DNA from: Gammaproteobacteria bacterium HGW-Gammaproteobacteria-2
GTDB taxonomy: Bacteria > Pseudomonadota > Gammaproteobacteria > Xanthomonadales > Xanthomonadaceae
Reading direction: 5' to 3'
Assembly (NCBI GenBank): GCA_002840015.1
Contig: PGZE01000029.1
Location: 1 to 53,194, forward strand
DNA: 53,194 nucleotides
Below the pieces are notes generated by a model. That model was given only the letters and a program-made list of their open reading frames with translations. It had not been told where the DNA came from and did not search any database. The position numbers and the translations under genes were made by a program. Of the stretch, positions 9,491 through 16,910 are shown in pieces (the stretch's first letter is position 1; each line of letters opens with the position of its first letter).

Positions 9491-10471
9491 GTGGCTCCGA
9501 TCAACCCCGAAAACACCGCCCGCCAGATGCCGGATATCGCTAGTGAGGTTCGGCCCGGCATTGCCGGCCAGCTTGATTGGGTTGGCATGGGCGAAATCGA
9601 GGCGCCGGTGACCCTGGCCAATCCGCAGGGTACCGTGGTCACCAGCGTTGCCCGGGTCAATGCATTCGTCAACTTGCGCCGCCCCGATGTGCGCGGCATC
9701 CATATGTCGCGTCTGTATCTGCATGTCGATCGCTACCTGTCGGCCGAGGCGCTGTGCCCGGGCGGCGTGCGCCATCTGCTGAAGGAATTCCTCGCCTCGC
9801 ACGCCGATCTGTCGGATCGCGCGATGTTGCAGGTGCGTTTTGATTATCTGCTGCGGCGGCCGGCGCTGGTCAGCGACAACAGCGGCTGGAAATCCTACCC
9901 GGTGGTCATTACCGGGGTGATGGATCGCGGTCAGTTCACCTTGGAGCTGGCGTTCGCGGCGGCGTATTCGAGTACCTGCCCGTGTTCGGCGGCGCTGGCA
10001 CGGCAACTGATCCAGGAGCGCTTCCGCCAGGATTTTGCCACCGGCGAGAACGTCGATTTCGATGCGGTGGTGGCCTGGCTCGGCACTGAAGAGGGTATTT
10101 GCGCCACCCCGCACAGCCAGCGCAGTTCGGCCGAGGTCAAATTGCGGCTGGTGCCGTCATTCCAGAGCTTCCCGATTGCCGATCTGATTGATTGCATCGA
10201 GGGCGCACTCAAAACCCCGGTGCAGGCGGCGGTGAAGCGCGAGGATGAGCAGGCGTTTGCCTTGCTCAATGGCGCCAACCTGATGTTCTGCGAGGATGCC
10301 GCACGGCGCATGCAGGCGGCTCTTGATCGCGACGAGCGTGTGGTCGATTTCTGGCTGCGTGCCTCGCACTTCGAGAGCCTGCACCCGCACAACGCGGTCG
10401 CGGTTGCCACCAAGGGCGTGCCGGGCGGTTTAGCTCCCGGCCTCGATGGCATAGCGCACCTGCGCGGCTGA
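9491..10471 (+). CDS. folE2: GTP cyclohydrolase FolE2 (type IB)
   Basis: Converts GTP to 7,8-dihydroneopterin triphosphate for folate and queuosine-type pathways. FolE2 is the form that does not depend on zinc. The protein is 326 residues with the typical RGIHMSRLY segment, the YSSTCPCSAALARQ stretch (Cys163, Cys165), the TPHSQRSSAEVKL stretch and a late SLHPHNAVA segment. The start is GTG at 9491, preceded by GAGGAGAG. No canonical folE or Zur site was recognised nearby. It stands alone and converges on the M23 peptidase gene eleven bases downstream. Confidence 0.94.
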   Translation: MAPINPENTARQMPDIASEVRPGIAGQLDWVGMGEIEAPVTLANPQGTVVTSVARVNAFVNLRRPDVRGIHMSRLYLHVDRYLSAEALCPGGVRHLLKEFLASHADLSDRAMLQVRFDYLLRRPALVSDNSGWKSYPVVITGVMDRGQFTLELAFAAAYSSTCPCSAALARQLIQERFRQDFATGENVDFDAVVAWLGTEEGICATPHSQRSSAEVKLRLVPSFQSFPIADLIDCIEGALKTPVQAAVKREDEQAFALLNGANLMFCEDAARRMQAALDRDERVVDFWLRASHFESLHPHNAVAVATKGVPGGLAPGLDGIAHLRG

Positions 10472-10481
10472 GCGCCCCGCC

Positions 10482-11297
10482 TCAACGCGGCGGCAGTGCT
10501 TCCGGGTCCAGCCGCACATCAAACCAGTTCAGGCCCCAGTGCAGATGCGGGCCGGTGGCGCGGCCGGTGGCGCCTACCGCGCCGATGGTTTCGCCCTGTT
10601 GCACCTGCTGCCCTTCGCGCACGTCCAGCCGGCTCAGGTGCAGAAAACTGGAGTTGACGCCGTGGCCGTGGTCGATCAGCACGGTGCCGCCGGTAAGGTA
10701 GAGATCGGGGTCGGCGAAAATCACCCGGCCCGCTGCCGGCGCTGTGACCGGCGTTCCTTGCTTCGCGGCGATATCAACACCCGAATGCGGCGAGCGTGGC
10801 TCGCCGTTGTAGATGCGCTGGCTGCCGAAATGGCCGCTGATACGGCCGCTTACCGGCCAGATAAAGCCGTGGATGAAATCCCCAAGCGAACTATCGATTG
10901 AGCGCGTTGTTGCCACCCGCTGCTGCTCGCGCGCAATCCGGCGCGCAATTTCCGGTGGCGGGCTGACCGTGGCCTGGGGCACCCCATTGACACGTTCAAT
11001 CGCCCACTGCCGCGCCCGCACGGGTAGCCTTACCCGGCACGGCGCAGCGCCAGGTGACAGAATCTCAAGGGTGACCGGTTTGCTGGCATCGCGGCCGATG
11101 CCGAACACGTACCAGCCATCGCTGGACACCCGCAAAGCGCGACCATCCAGCCGCACGGTGCTGCCTGCGGGCGCTTGGTGAACCACCAGTTTGCCCTGCG
11201 CAAGCGCGTCAATGCCGGCGCAATTTGCAGTGCCGGCGTTGCCATTGCCTGCTACGCCCAGCAACGCCGCGCACACCACAAGCCAGCGCTGATTCAT
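10482..11297 (-). CDS. Secreted M23 (LytM-type) peptidase
   Basis: 271 residues. It starts with a signal peptide ([21 protein letters not shown]). Next come a small beta-rich region (about 25-110) and a charged linker. The M23 domain (about 150-271) follows, with the zinc-site HSGVD (HxxxD) and HLHW (HxH) motifs, so a zinc-dependent peptidoglycan endopeptidase in the periplasm is likely. Longer in-frame readings upstream lie inside yidD and are rejected. The start overlaps the yidD stop as ATGA, so the two genes are co-translated. No LysM or coiled coil is seen, unlike NlpD or EnvC. Confidence 0.9.
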   Translation of the reverse strand: MNQRWLVVCAALLGVAGNGNAGTANCAGIDALAQGKLVVHQAPAGSTVRLDGRALRVSSDGWYVFGIGRDASKPVTLEILSPGAAPCRVRLPVRARQWAIERVNGVPQATVSPPPEIARRIAREQQRVATTRSIDSSLGDFIHGFIWPVSGRISGHFGSQRIYNGEPRSPHSGVDIAAKQGTPVTAPAAGRVIFADPDLYLTGGTVLIDHGHGVNSSFLHLSRLDVREGQQVQQGETIGAVGATGRATGPHLHWGLNWFDVRLDPEALPPR

Positions 11298-11536
11298 GGC
11301 TCGGACCGTATGATCGGATCGTGGCGCTCGGGCACCGGGTCGTAGCCGCCATCGCTGAACGGATGGCAGCGGCAGATGCGCTTGAAACCGAGCCAGCCAC
11401 CGTGTGCGACGCCATGGCGATCGATGGCCTCTGAGGTGTACTGCGAACAACTGGGGTGGAACCGGCAGCGCTGGCCCAGCAATGGGCTGATCAGCAGTCG
11501 ATAAAAGCGCAGTAAGGCGAGAGCAATTTTCTTCAT
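11294..11536 (-). CDS. yidD: Membrane protein insertion efficiency factor YidD
   Basis: 80-residue YidD family protein, thought to assist membrane protein insertion together with YidC. It has an amphipathic N-terminal helix ([15 protein letters not shown]), the family hallmark [15 protein letters not shown], a second Cys pair region KRICRCHPF and the GGYDPVP end. In many bacteria yidD lies between rnpA and yidC. Here it lies with a secreted peptidase gene instead, overlapping it by four bases. Confidence 0.95.
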   Translation of the reverse strand: MKKIALALLRFYRLLISPLLGQRCRFHPSCSQYTSEAIDRHGVAHGGWLGFKRICRCHPFSDGGYDPVPERHDPIIRSEP

Positions 11537-11892
11537 AAGCGGGTAGTGTGGCAGCTTTGGTGAAACACAATGGTTGCTGCATGCGCGTGACTAGGCTATA
11601 ACACGCGACCTCCCGAACTCAAACCGGAGCAGGGTGGTGGCATGGACATGGCGCATGTCAAGATCAAAAGGTGATTGCGAGTGCCAGTTGGCGCTCGATA
11701 GTGAGGCTCACGAACCAACCGGCTTGGCGCGTACTCGCAAGCACAACAACGGTTTCAGCGCGTGGGCGAGCTTAATCGGGTTGTTCAACAGTGTTTCGTG
11801 AGTTTTCCCTGATGACCGGGGTAAATCGGCAGTCTATGATGGTCGCCGGTTTGCCCCGCCCATTTCGACCCAGAACACAGGATGCATATATC
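11537..11892 (+). other. Long leader region of dksA
   Basis: About 355 bp between the divergent yidD and dksA genes. It holds a good sigma-70-like promoter (11574-11602). It also has a hairpin CGAGTGCCA-GT-TGGCGCTCG (11678-11697), and an outer 8-bp pairing TTGCGAGT (11675-11682) with ACTCGCAA (11733-11740). If that promoter is used and the GTG at 11893 is the start, the untranslated leader is about 280 bases. Confidence 0.4.
11574..11602 (+). promoter_or_regulatory. Candidate dksA promoter
   Basis: TTGCTG at 11574-11579 and TATAAC at 11597-11602 with a 17-base spacer, four and five of six bases matching the sigma-70 boxes. It points toward dksA. This is a pattern match only. Confidence 0.45.
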
Positions 11893-13011
11893 GTGGCTGC
11901 GAAAAAAGTGGTGAAGAAGGCTGCCAAGGCAGCCAAGGCTGTGAAGCCATCCAAGACGGCCAAGGTAGTCAAGGCTGCGAAAGCGGCGAAGCCGACGAAG
12001 GCCGTCAAACCGGTGAAGAAGGCTGCTAAAGCGGCGGCGAAGGCCAAGTCCGGGGCTCTGAAACAGGTTGCCAGCGCGTTGGCGAAGGCGCTGAAACCGG
12101 CAGCCAAGGTGAGCAAACCGAAAGCCACGGCCAAGCCGAGCAAGCCCGCAGCGAAGGCAGCCAAGCCCGCAGCGAAGCCAGCCAAGCCCGTAGCGAAGCC
12201 AGCCAAGCCCGTAGCGAAGGCAGCCAAGCCCGTAGCGAAGCCAGCCAAGCCCGTAGCGAAGCCAGCCAAGCCCGCAGCGAAGCCAGCCAAGCCCGCAGCG
12301 AAGCCAGTCAAGCCCGCAGCGAAGCCAGCCAAGCCGGCAGCGAAGGCGAGCAAGCCAGCAGCCAAGGTCGCCGCAAAAACACACGACAAATCGTCAATAA
12401 AGACGTCTTCGCCGGCCGATGCCGGTGGGCAACAATCGAACGCAGGAAAACAAGCAGTGAGTAAGCAGATCAGTGCAGTTGCAAAGCCGCCCGCCGCCCG
12501 CCGAACCGGCGCGGTTGGCATCGCGTCACCGCCTGGGGCAATCAAGCCCATGCCGGTAAAGGGGAAGATCGTTCCGAAGTACAAAACCGATACAACTGGG
12601 CGCCCGATCGTGCCTGAAGGCTATCGGCCGAGTGCTGATGAGGAGTTCATGAATCCGCTGCACCTGGAATATTTCCGCACCCGCTTGCTGCAATGGCGCG
12701 AGGATCTGGTCGAAGAATCCAAGCAGACGATCGAGAATCTGCGCGAAGAAGTGCGCGATGTGGGCGACGAAGCCGAGCGCGCAACTCGCGAGACGGAGAA
12801 CTCGCTGGAGCTGCGTACCCGCGATCGTTATCGCAAGCTGATTGGCAAAATCGATGATGCCCTCAAGCGGGTCGAGGACGGCAGCTACGGCTGGTGTGTC
12901 GATACTGGCGAAGAGATCGGGCTTGAGCGGCTTGACGCGCGGCTCACCGCCGAGCGCACCATCGATGCGCAAGAGCGTTGGGAGCATCGTCAGCGGCAAA
13001 TGGGCGACTGA
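11893..13011 (+). CDS. dksA: DksA-type RNA polymerase-binding transcription factor with Lys/Ala/Pro-rich N-terminus
   Basis: 372 residues from the GTG at 11893. Residues 1 to about 200 are low-complexity Lys/Ala/Pro, including a seven-residue repeat. The DksA core follows, with the coiled coil (about 250-325) and the globular end with TGEEIGLERLDAR. DksA acts with ppGpp in the RNA polymerase secondary channel to control stable RNA and amino-acid promoters. Two points stand out. Only one of the four zinc-finger cysteines remains (pattern C-x2-T-x17-T-x2-A), and the coiled-coil tip DxxDxA reads DEAERA, so the second Asp is Glu. The start is uncertain: earlier in-frame codons exist from 11791. 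The N-terminal tail is basic and may bind nucleic acid, which is inference. Confidence 0.92.
   Translation: MAAKKVVKKAAKAAKAVKPSKTAKVVKAAKAAKPTKAVKPVKKAAKAAAKAKSGALKQVASALAKALKPAAKVSKPKATAKPSKPAAKAAKPAAKPAKPVAKPAKPVAKAAKPVAKPAKPVAKPAKPAAKPAKPAAKPVKPAAKPAKPAAKASKPAAKVAAKTHDKSSIKTSSPADAGGQQSNAGKQAVSKQISAVAKPPAARRTGAVGIASPPGAIKPMPVKGKIVPKYKTDTTGRPIVPEGYRPSADEEFMNPLHLEYFRTRLLQWREDLVEESKQTIENLREEVRDVGDEAERATRETENSLELRTRDRYRKLIGKIDDALKRVEDGSYGWCVDTGEEIGLERLDARLTAERTIDAQERWEHRQRQMGD
12133..12363 (+). repeat. 21-bp tandem repeat inside dksA
   Basis: Eleven consecutive 21-bp units (AAGCCAGCCAAGCCCGTAGC plus one base, with variants) encode the heptad Lys-Pro-Ala-Lys-Pro-Val/Ala-Ala. Two neighbouring units at 12175-12216 are identical, suggesting recent slippage. 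Copy-number changes would keep the frame. Confidence 0.9.
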
Positions 13012-13101
13012 TCGGCAAGCACTTGTTCGACAATGGGTTGCTCGCTGCTGTTCGGCGCAAACCGCATAGCTGCAGAGCCGACGACTGCCGAGTACCGAAG
13101 C

Positions 13102-13131
13102 CTGCTGGTCGCCCACAGGGTGGGCTCACAA
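13102..13131 (+). repeat. GGTCGCCCACAGGGTGGG repeat, copy 1
   Basis: Matches 13271-13300 in direct orientation and 50221-50250 in inverted orientation with few differences. In all three places it lies close to a REP palindrome. Confidence 0.5.
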
Positions 13132-13147
13132 AAGTGCTTCAAGGCGT

Positions 13148-13213
13148 TTGTGGGAGCGCGCCTTGCGCGCGAAGCTGTCGCGAGATTGTTCGCCGGCAGG
13201 CCGGCTCCCACAA
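13148..13213. repeat. REP-like palindromic element
   Basis: TTGTGGGAGC at the left pairs with GCTCCCACAA at the right. Inside are two smaller hairpins (GCGCGCCTTGCGCGC and GCCGGCAGGCCGGC), making a REP doublet. Flanks TGCTTCAAGGCG and GCACGGATTGG are shared with the copies at 51409-51619. Confidence 0.85.
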
Positions 13214-13270
13214 CTGCACGGATTGGCATCAGCGAGTAACACCGTTTCTACAAAAAGCTTTGGCGTTCAC

Positions 13271-13300
13271 CTGCAGGTCGTCCACAGGATGGGCTCCACA
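13271..13300 (+). repeat. GGTCGCCCACAGGGTGGG repeat, copy 2
   Basis: Second direct copy of the element at 13102-13131, with a few substitutions, on the other side of the REP unit. Confidence 0.5.
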
Positions 13301-13421
13301 AAGGCGGCAATGCGCCCCTGTAGGAGGTCTGTGTGGCCGACCACAACCCGCAACTCACCAACAAGTCGCCCATACAGGGCTCCCACACAAAAGCGGCACC
13401 CTGCTCACCCGGGCGTTCAGC

Positions 13422-14213
13422 TCACGGCGTGGCGGGTGCCCAGTCCTCAAGGCCATAACGGGCAAGTATCTTGGCCAGCTCGCCCGATGCACGCGATTGT
13501 TCCAGTATCTGATCGAACGCGGCAATCAGCTTGGTTCCACGCGCGTTGGGCGTACACGCCACAAACAGGTCGTCGGCTTCAGTGAGGCTACTGGAAACCG
13601 GTATCACGCGATTGCTCAGCCCCAGTTGCTTGAGCCCGGCGGAGGCGACATTCTCGTCCTCGATCAGCACGTCGATCTTGTGGGTGACCAGCTTCATCAC
13701 TAACAGTGGAAATGCGCGGCGGCTTGCCTCGACACGGCTGACCTGTGCATCGTCGGCAGCTAGCACGGCATCGATTGCATCGCCATAGGAATAATCCTGC
13801 ACTGCGCCAATTCGCAATGGTTTCAGGTCGCCGACCTGTTTGAGCTTGATCGAATTGCCATCAAGCGCGTACACCACATTCTGGCTACTGCCCCAGGGCG
13901 CACTGCTGCGCAGGTGATTTGGCGCGTCACTTTCGATGGCACCCACCACGCAATCGCTGGTGCCGGTTAGAGAGCGTTCCAGGGCAAGTTCCCAATCCAT
14001 CAGCCGATAATCGATGGTGTCGCCACTGGCGGCGGCGGCGAGCCGAAGCAAATCGATCATGTAGCCTTCTTGTGCGCTGCCTGGCTCACCGTTGTAAGGG
14101 AACCAGTAATCGCTGCGGACTGTAATGGTATCGGCACATGCATTGCTGCCCAGCGTAAGCAGGGCAGCAAGCAATGGCGCTCGATGGAATGACAAGCCAT
14201 TATTTTTGTTCAT
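13422..14213 (-). CDS. Family-3 periplasmic solute-binding protein
   Basis: 263 residues with a signal peptide ending near LGSNACA (residue 27), then a bilobal SBP_bac_3 fold that starts TITVRSDYWFPYNGEPG and includes GYMIDLLRLAAAA, LKPLRIGAVQDYSYGDA and a late ILARYGLEDWAP helix. Such proteins bind polar amino acids or related solutes. No permease or ATPase gene is next to it, so it may work with a distant transporter or as an orphan sensor. A GGGGAAAT ribosome binding site precedes the ATG. The ligand cannot be read from the sequence. Confidence 0.8.
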   Translation of the reverse strand: MNKNNGLSFHRAPLLAALLTLGSNACADTITVRSDYWFPYNGEPGSAQEGYMIDLLRLAAAASGDTIDYRLMDWELALERSLTGTSDCVVGAIESDAPNHLRSSAPWGSSQNVVYALDGNSIKLKQVGDLKPLRIGAVQDYSYGDAIDAVLAADDAQVSRVEASRRAFPLLVMKLVTHKIDVLIEDENVASAGLKQLGLSNRVIPVSSSLTEADDLFVACTPNARGTKLIAAFDQILEQSRASGELAKILARYGLEDWAPATP

Positions 14214-14226
14214 GATTTCCCCAAAG

Positions 14227-14246
14227 TGGCTGCTGTGGAGCAGCCA
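14227..14246. promoter_or_regulatory. Perfect palindrome upstream of the solute-binding protein gene
   Basis: TGGCTGCT-GTGG-AGCAGCCA, an 8-bp perfect inverted repeat with a four-base centre, 14 bases ahead of the minus-strand start. It may be an operator or a leader hairpin close to the ribosome binding site. Confidence 0.4.
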
Positions 14247-14280
14247 TCGTGCTGTGATGTCACGTTCCCTGTGTGTCGGC

Positions 14281-14298
14281 AGGTTGCAGTTGCAACCT
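14281..14298. promoter_or_regulatory. Perfect palindrome in the divergent gap
   Basis: AGGTTGCA-GT-TGCAACCT, an 18-bp near-continuous dyad typical of a dimeric repressor operator. It lies between the divergent solute-binding protein and transporter genes. An eight-T run follows at about 14319. Confidence 0.45.
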
Positions 14299-14494
14299 GG
14301 AGGTGTCGTGCAGTCATCTTTTTTTTAGCGACCGGAAACTGACCTTGTTGGCATTGTCAAAGTTCCGCTGAAAGGTTTTGTAATGCATGTCGCTGTGGGT
14401 AGCGTAGTCGATAGTGAAGCCCGGTGGATACAGCGACCGTAAGCGACCCGATTGTGTTATTCATGCACATTGCACAGTCTTTTGCGAGATCGGC

Positions 14495-15820
14495 TTGAGC
14501 AGCAAGGCAATCCGTGGTGAGTTTTTTTCTGGCCGGCTTGCGGCGTGGTTGTCGATGGTCGGCGTTGCCATTGGTCTGGGTAATGTCTGGCGCTTCCCGT
14601 ACATGATGGGCCAGCACGGCGGCAGTGCATTTTTGTTGGTCTATGCGGCGCTGGCGTTGTTGCTGGCGATGCCGGTGCTGGCAGCGGAGTGGGCGCTTGG
14701 CCGCGCCTTGCGCGCCGGGCCTGTGCCCAGTTTTAGGGCATCGTTCGGGCAACGTGCGGGCCTGGTGATCGGCGCGGTGCTGGTGTTGTCGATCGTGATC
14801 GCGGATTCGTATTACATCGTGGTCATCGCCAACATCGTGTACACCGCGGGCTTTGGATTGGGCCACGGCTTTGGCGCTGAATCGGGTGCTGCACTGGCCG
14901 CCGGCCTGGATGACGGAGCAACCCAGTATGCGTTGGCGCTACTGGTGCTCGCCGCAGCGTGCGCGGTGATGGCGCTGGGGGTGCGCGAGGGCATCGAGCG
15001 GGTCAGCCGCTGGTTTGTGCCCACGTTCGGCATTGTGGTGTTGTATCTGGTCGTCAATGCCTTGCTGCTCGATGGCGTGGGTGCAAAGTTGCTGCTGTTC
15101 CTGCGCCCGAACTTCTCGTTGCTGGGTGCTGGCGATGTGTTTGCCGCGATGGGTCAGGCGGTGTTCTCGCTCGGCGTTGGCGGCACCATCATGCTGGTTT
15201 ACGGCGGCTATCTCGACAACGACACCCCGCTCATTTCCACCGCGCTGGCAACGGCGCTTGGCGATATGGGGGGTGCATTGCTGGCGGCGTTGTTTATTGT
15301 TCCGAGCGTGCTGTATTTCGGGCTGGACATGGCGGCCGGGCCGGGCCTGGTGTTTTCGACGTTGCCCAAACTGTTTGCGGTAATGCCGGGCGGGCGCTGG
15401 CTGGGGGTGGCGTTTCTCGCGGCATTCGTGTTGATGGCGTTCCTGTCGGCATTGGCGGCGCTGGAAGTGGGGCTGGTTGGATTGCGCGATGTGGGCGGCG
15501 GGCGCTGGTCGCGGCGACGCCTGGCAATGCTCCTGTTCGCAGTGGAAGCGGTGTTGATGCTGCCCAGCGCCTTCTGGCCGTCGATCATCGGAACCCTGGA
15601 CATGTTGTTTGGCTCGGGCATGCAGACCCTCGGCGCACTGGCAGCGGTGCTGGCGCTGGGCTGGGGCATGCGCCGCAGCGAGGCGATGAAGCAGTTGTTT
15701 GCAAACGGAATCGGGCGCTGGCAGGCCGGCTTGGTGTTCTGGTTGCGTTGGGTGGTGCCTGCCGCATTACTGGTAATTGCGGTACTGTTTGTGCACGAAC
15801 ATCTTCAGGGAGGTGTGTGA
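14495..15820 (+). CDS. Neurotransmitter:sodium symporter family transporter
   Basis: Inner-membrane sodium-dependent transporter of the NSS/SNF family, about 441 residues with roughly eleven to twelve hydrophobic segments. The first helix carries the family signature VAIGLGNVWRFPYMMGQHGG. Relatives take up amino acids with sodium. The start is not settled. The TTG at 14495 gives a family-like N-terminus, while a GTG at 14414 would add 27 unlike residues. Neither has a strong ribosome binding site. A 2OG-Fe(II) oxygenase gene follows after three bases, so the two form an operon. The substrate is unknown. Confidence 0.88.
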   Translation: MSSKAIRGEFFSGRLAAWLSMVGVAIGLGNVWRFPYMMGQHGGSAFLLVYAALALLLAMPVLAAEWALGRALRAGPVPSFRASFGQRAGLVIGAVLVLSIVIADSYYIVVIANIVYTAGFGLGHGFGAESGAALAAGLDDGATQYALALLVLAAACAVMALGVREGIERVSRWFVPTFGIVVLYLVVNALLLDGVGAKLLLFLRPNFSLLGAGDVFAAMGQAVFSLGVGGTIMLVYGGYLDNDTPLISTALATALGDMGGALLAALFIVPSVLYFGLDMAAGPGLVFSTLPKLFAVMPGGRWLGVAFLAAFVLMAFLSALAALEVGLVGLRDVGGGRWSRRRLAMLLFAVEAVLMLPSAFWPSIIGTLDMLFGSGMQTLGALAAVLALGWGMRRSEAMKQLFANGIGRWQAGLVFWLRWVVPAALLVIAVLFVHEHLQGGV

Positions 15821-15823
15821 AAA

Positions 15824-16900
15824 ATGGCTGATGCACAGGACAAAGGCATCAATGCGCTGAATCGTGATTTCAGCCAGTTTGATCAGGTCAACAAGCCGCA
15901 TAGCTATCGCTTGTCGGAGGCTGTGCAAGGCGAGGAGTTCGACGAAGAGTTCGTCATCCGTACCTGTGACCTGTCGGACTTTTTCAACGGCGGAGAGACG
16001 GGCAGGCAACGCTTCGCGCAATCGCTTGGCGCCGCGATGGAGGAGATCGGGTTTGCGATCCTGGTGGGCCATGGCGTGCCGTTGGATCTCTACGCGCAAG
16101 CCGAACAGGCCTGCGCCCGGTTCTTCGAAACCATCCCGGTGGCCGAACGCATGCCGTATCTGGCCAAGCGCCAGGGTTCGGTGAATCAGGGTTATTTTCC
16201 GATCAAGGAAACCACGATCATTCATCCGGACCTGGTTGAGGGCTGGGTGTTTTGCCGGCGCGCATTCGACCTCGACAACAACCCGGAATTTGATGCCGGC
16301 GCATTCTGGCCGCAGCCACAATACGAGCCGATCTTCCGGGCATTGGTGCAGGCACAGGAACCGCTGATCGTGCCGATCATGCAAAGCATTCTGCGTTATC
16401 TGGGTTGCGATCCACATCTTTACGACAACCGGTTGGCCGCAACCAATTTCGGTTTCCGGCTCAACTACTACCCACAACCCGACCCGGTGGCGGGGCTGCC
16501 GGTCGGTGGCCGCATGCTCGGTCACGAGGACGTTGACCTGTTCACCCTGCTGCCGGCGCCGGCAGTGGAAGGCTTGCAGGTGCTCAACCGGCGCAACATG
16601 AAATGGATTCGGCTCAAAGCGCCGCCGGGCAGCATCATCCTCAATACCGGTGATTACATGCAGCGCATCAGCAATGATCGCTTGCCATCGACCACGCATC
16701 GGGTCAGCCAGCCGCGTGATGACGCGGCGCGGCGGCAAGCGCGGATTTCATTGCCGATGGCGATCTATGTCTGGGAGGATGAAATCCTCGAAGTATTGCC
16801 CGGATTGGGCGAGCCCAAATACCCGCCGGTATCGGCACTCGCCTTTCATACCCATACCACTGCGAAGTATTACGGCGCGGATTACGCCGTAGGTGGTTGA
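15824..16900 (+). CDS. 2OG-Fe(II) oxygenase, isopenicillin N synthase-like family
   Basis: 358 residues. The N-terminal DIOX_N-type region (about 45-160) includes MEEIGFAILVGHGVP. The C-terminal jelly roll has the iron ligands GHEDVD (HxD) and the His of STTHRVSQP, and an Arg-Ile-Ser that fits 2-oxoglutarate binding. It would hydroxylate or otherwise oxidise a small molecule in the cytoplasm. It starts three bases after the sodium symporter gene, so the transported amino acid or derivative is a reasonable substrate guess. Exact chemistry cannot be told. Confidence 0.85.
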   Translation: MADAQDKGINALNRDFSQFDQVNKPHSYRLSEAVQGEEFDEEFVIRTCDLSDFFNGGETGRQRFAQSLGAAMEEIGFAILVGHGVPLDLYAQAEQACARFFETIPVAERMPYLAKRQGSVNQGYFPIKETTIIHPDLVEGWVFCRRAFDLDNNPEFDAGAFWPQPQYEPIFRALVQAQEPLIVPIMQSILRYLGCDPHLYDNRLAATNFGFRLNYYPQPDPVAGLPVGGRMLGHEDVDLFTLLPAPAVEGLQVLNRRNMKWIRLKAPPGSIILNTGDYMQRISNDRLPSTTHRVSQPRDDAARRQARISLPMAIYVWEDEILEVLPGLGEPKYPPVSALAFHTHTTAKYYGADYAVGG

Positions 16901-16910
16901 AGCGGCTGCT

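Larger units (their letters stand above)
13012..13421. other. Repeat-filled gap downstream of dksA
   Basis: About 410 bp between convergent genes, with no credible gene. It contains an extended REP unit (13135-13236), two copies of a second repeat family with CTGC(T/A)GGTCG(C/T)CCACAGG at 13102-13131 and 13271-13300, and a decayed palindromic remnant toward 13395. Confidence 0.6.

Noticed and set aside
11772..12584. Minus-strand open frames with Gly/Leu/Ala repeats
   Set aside because: Repetition comes from the 21-bp repeat of dksA read backwards; no other support.
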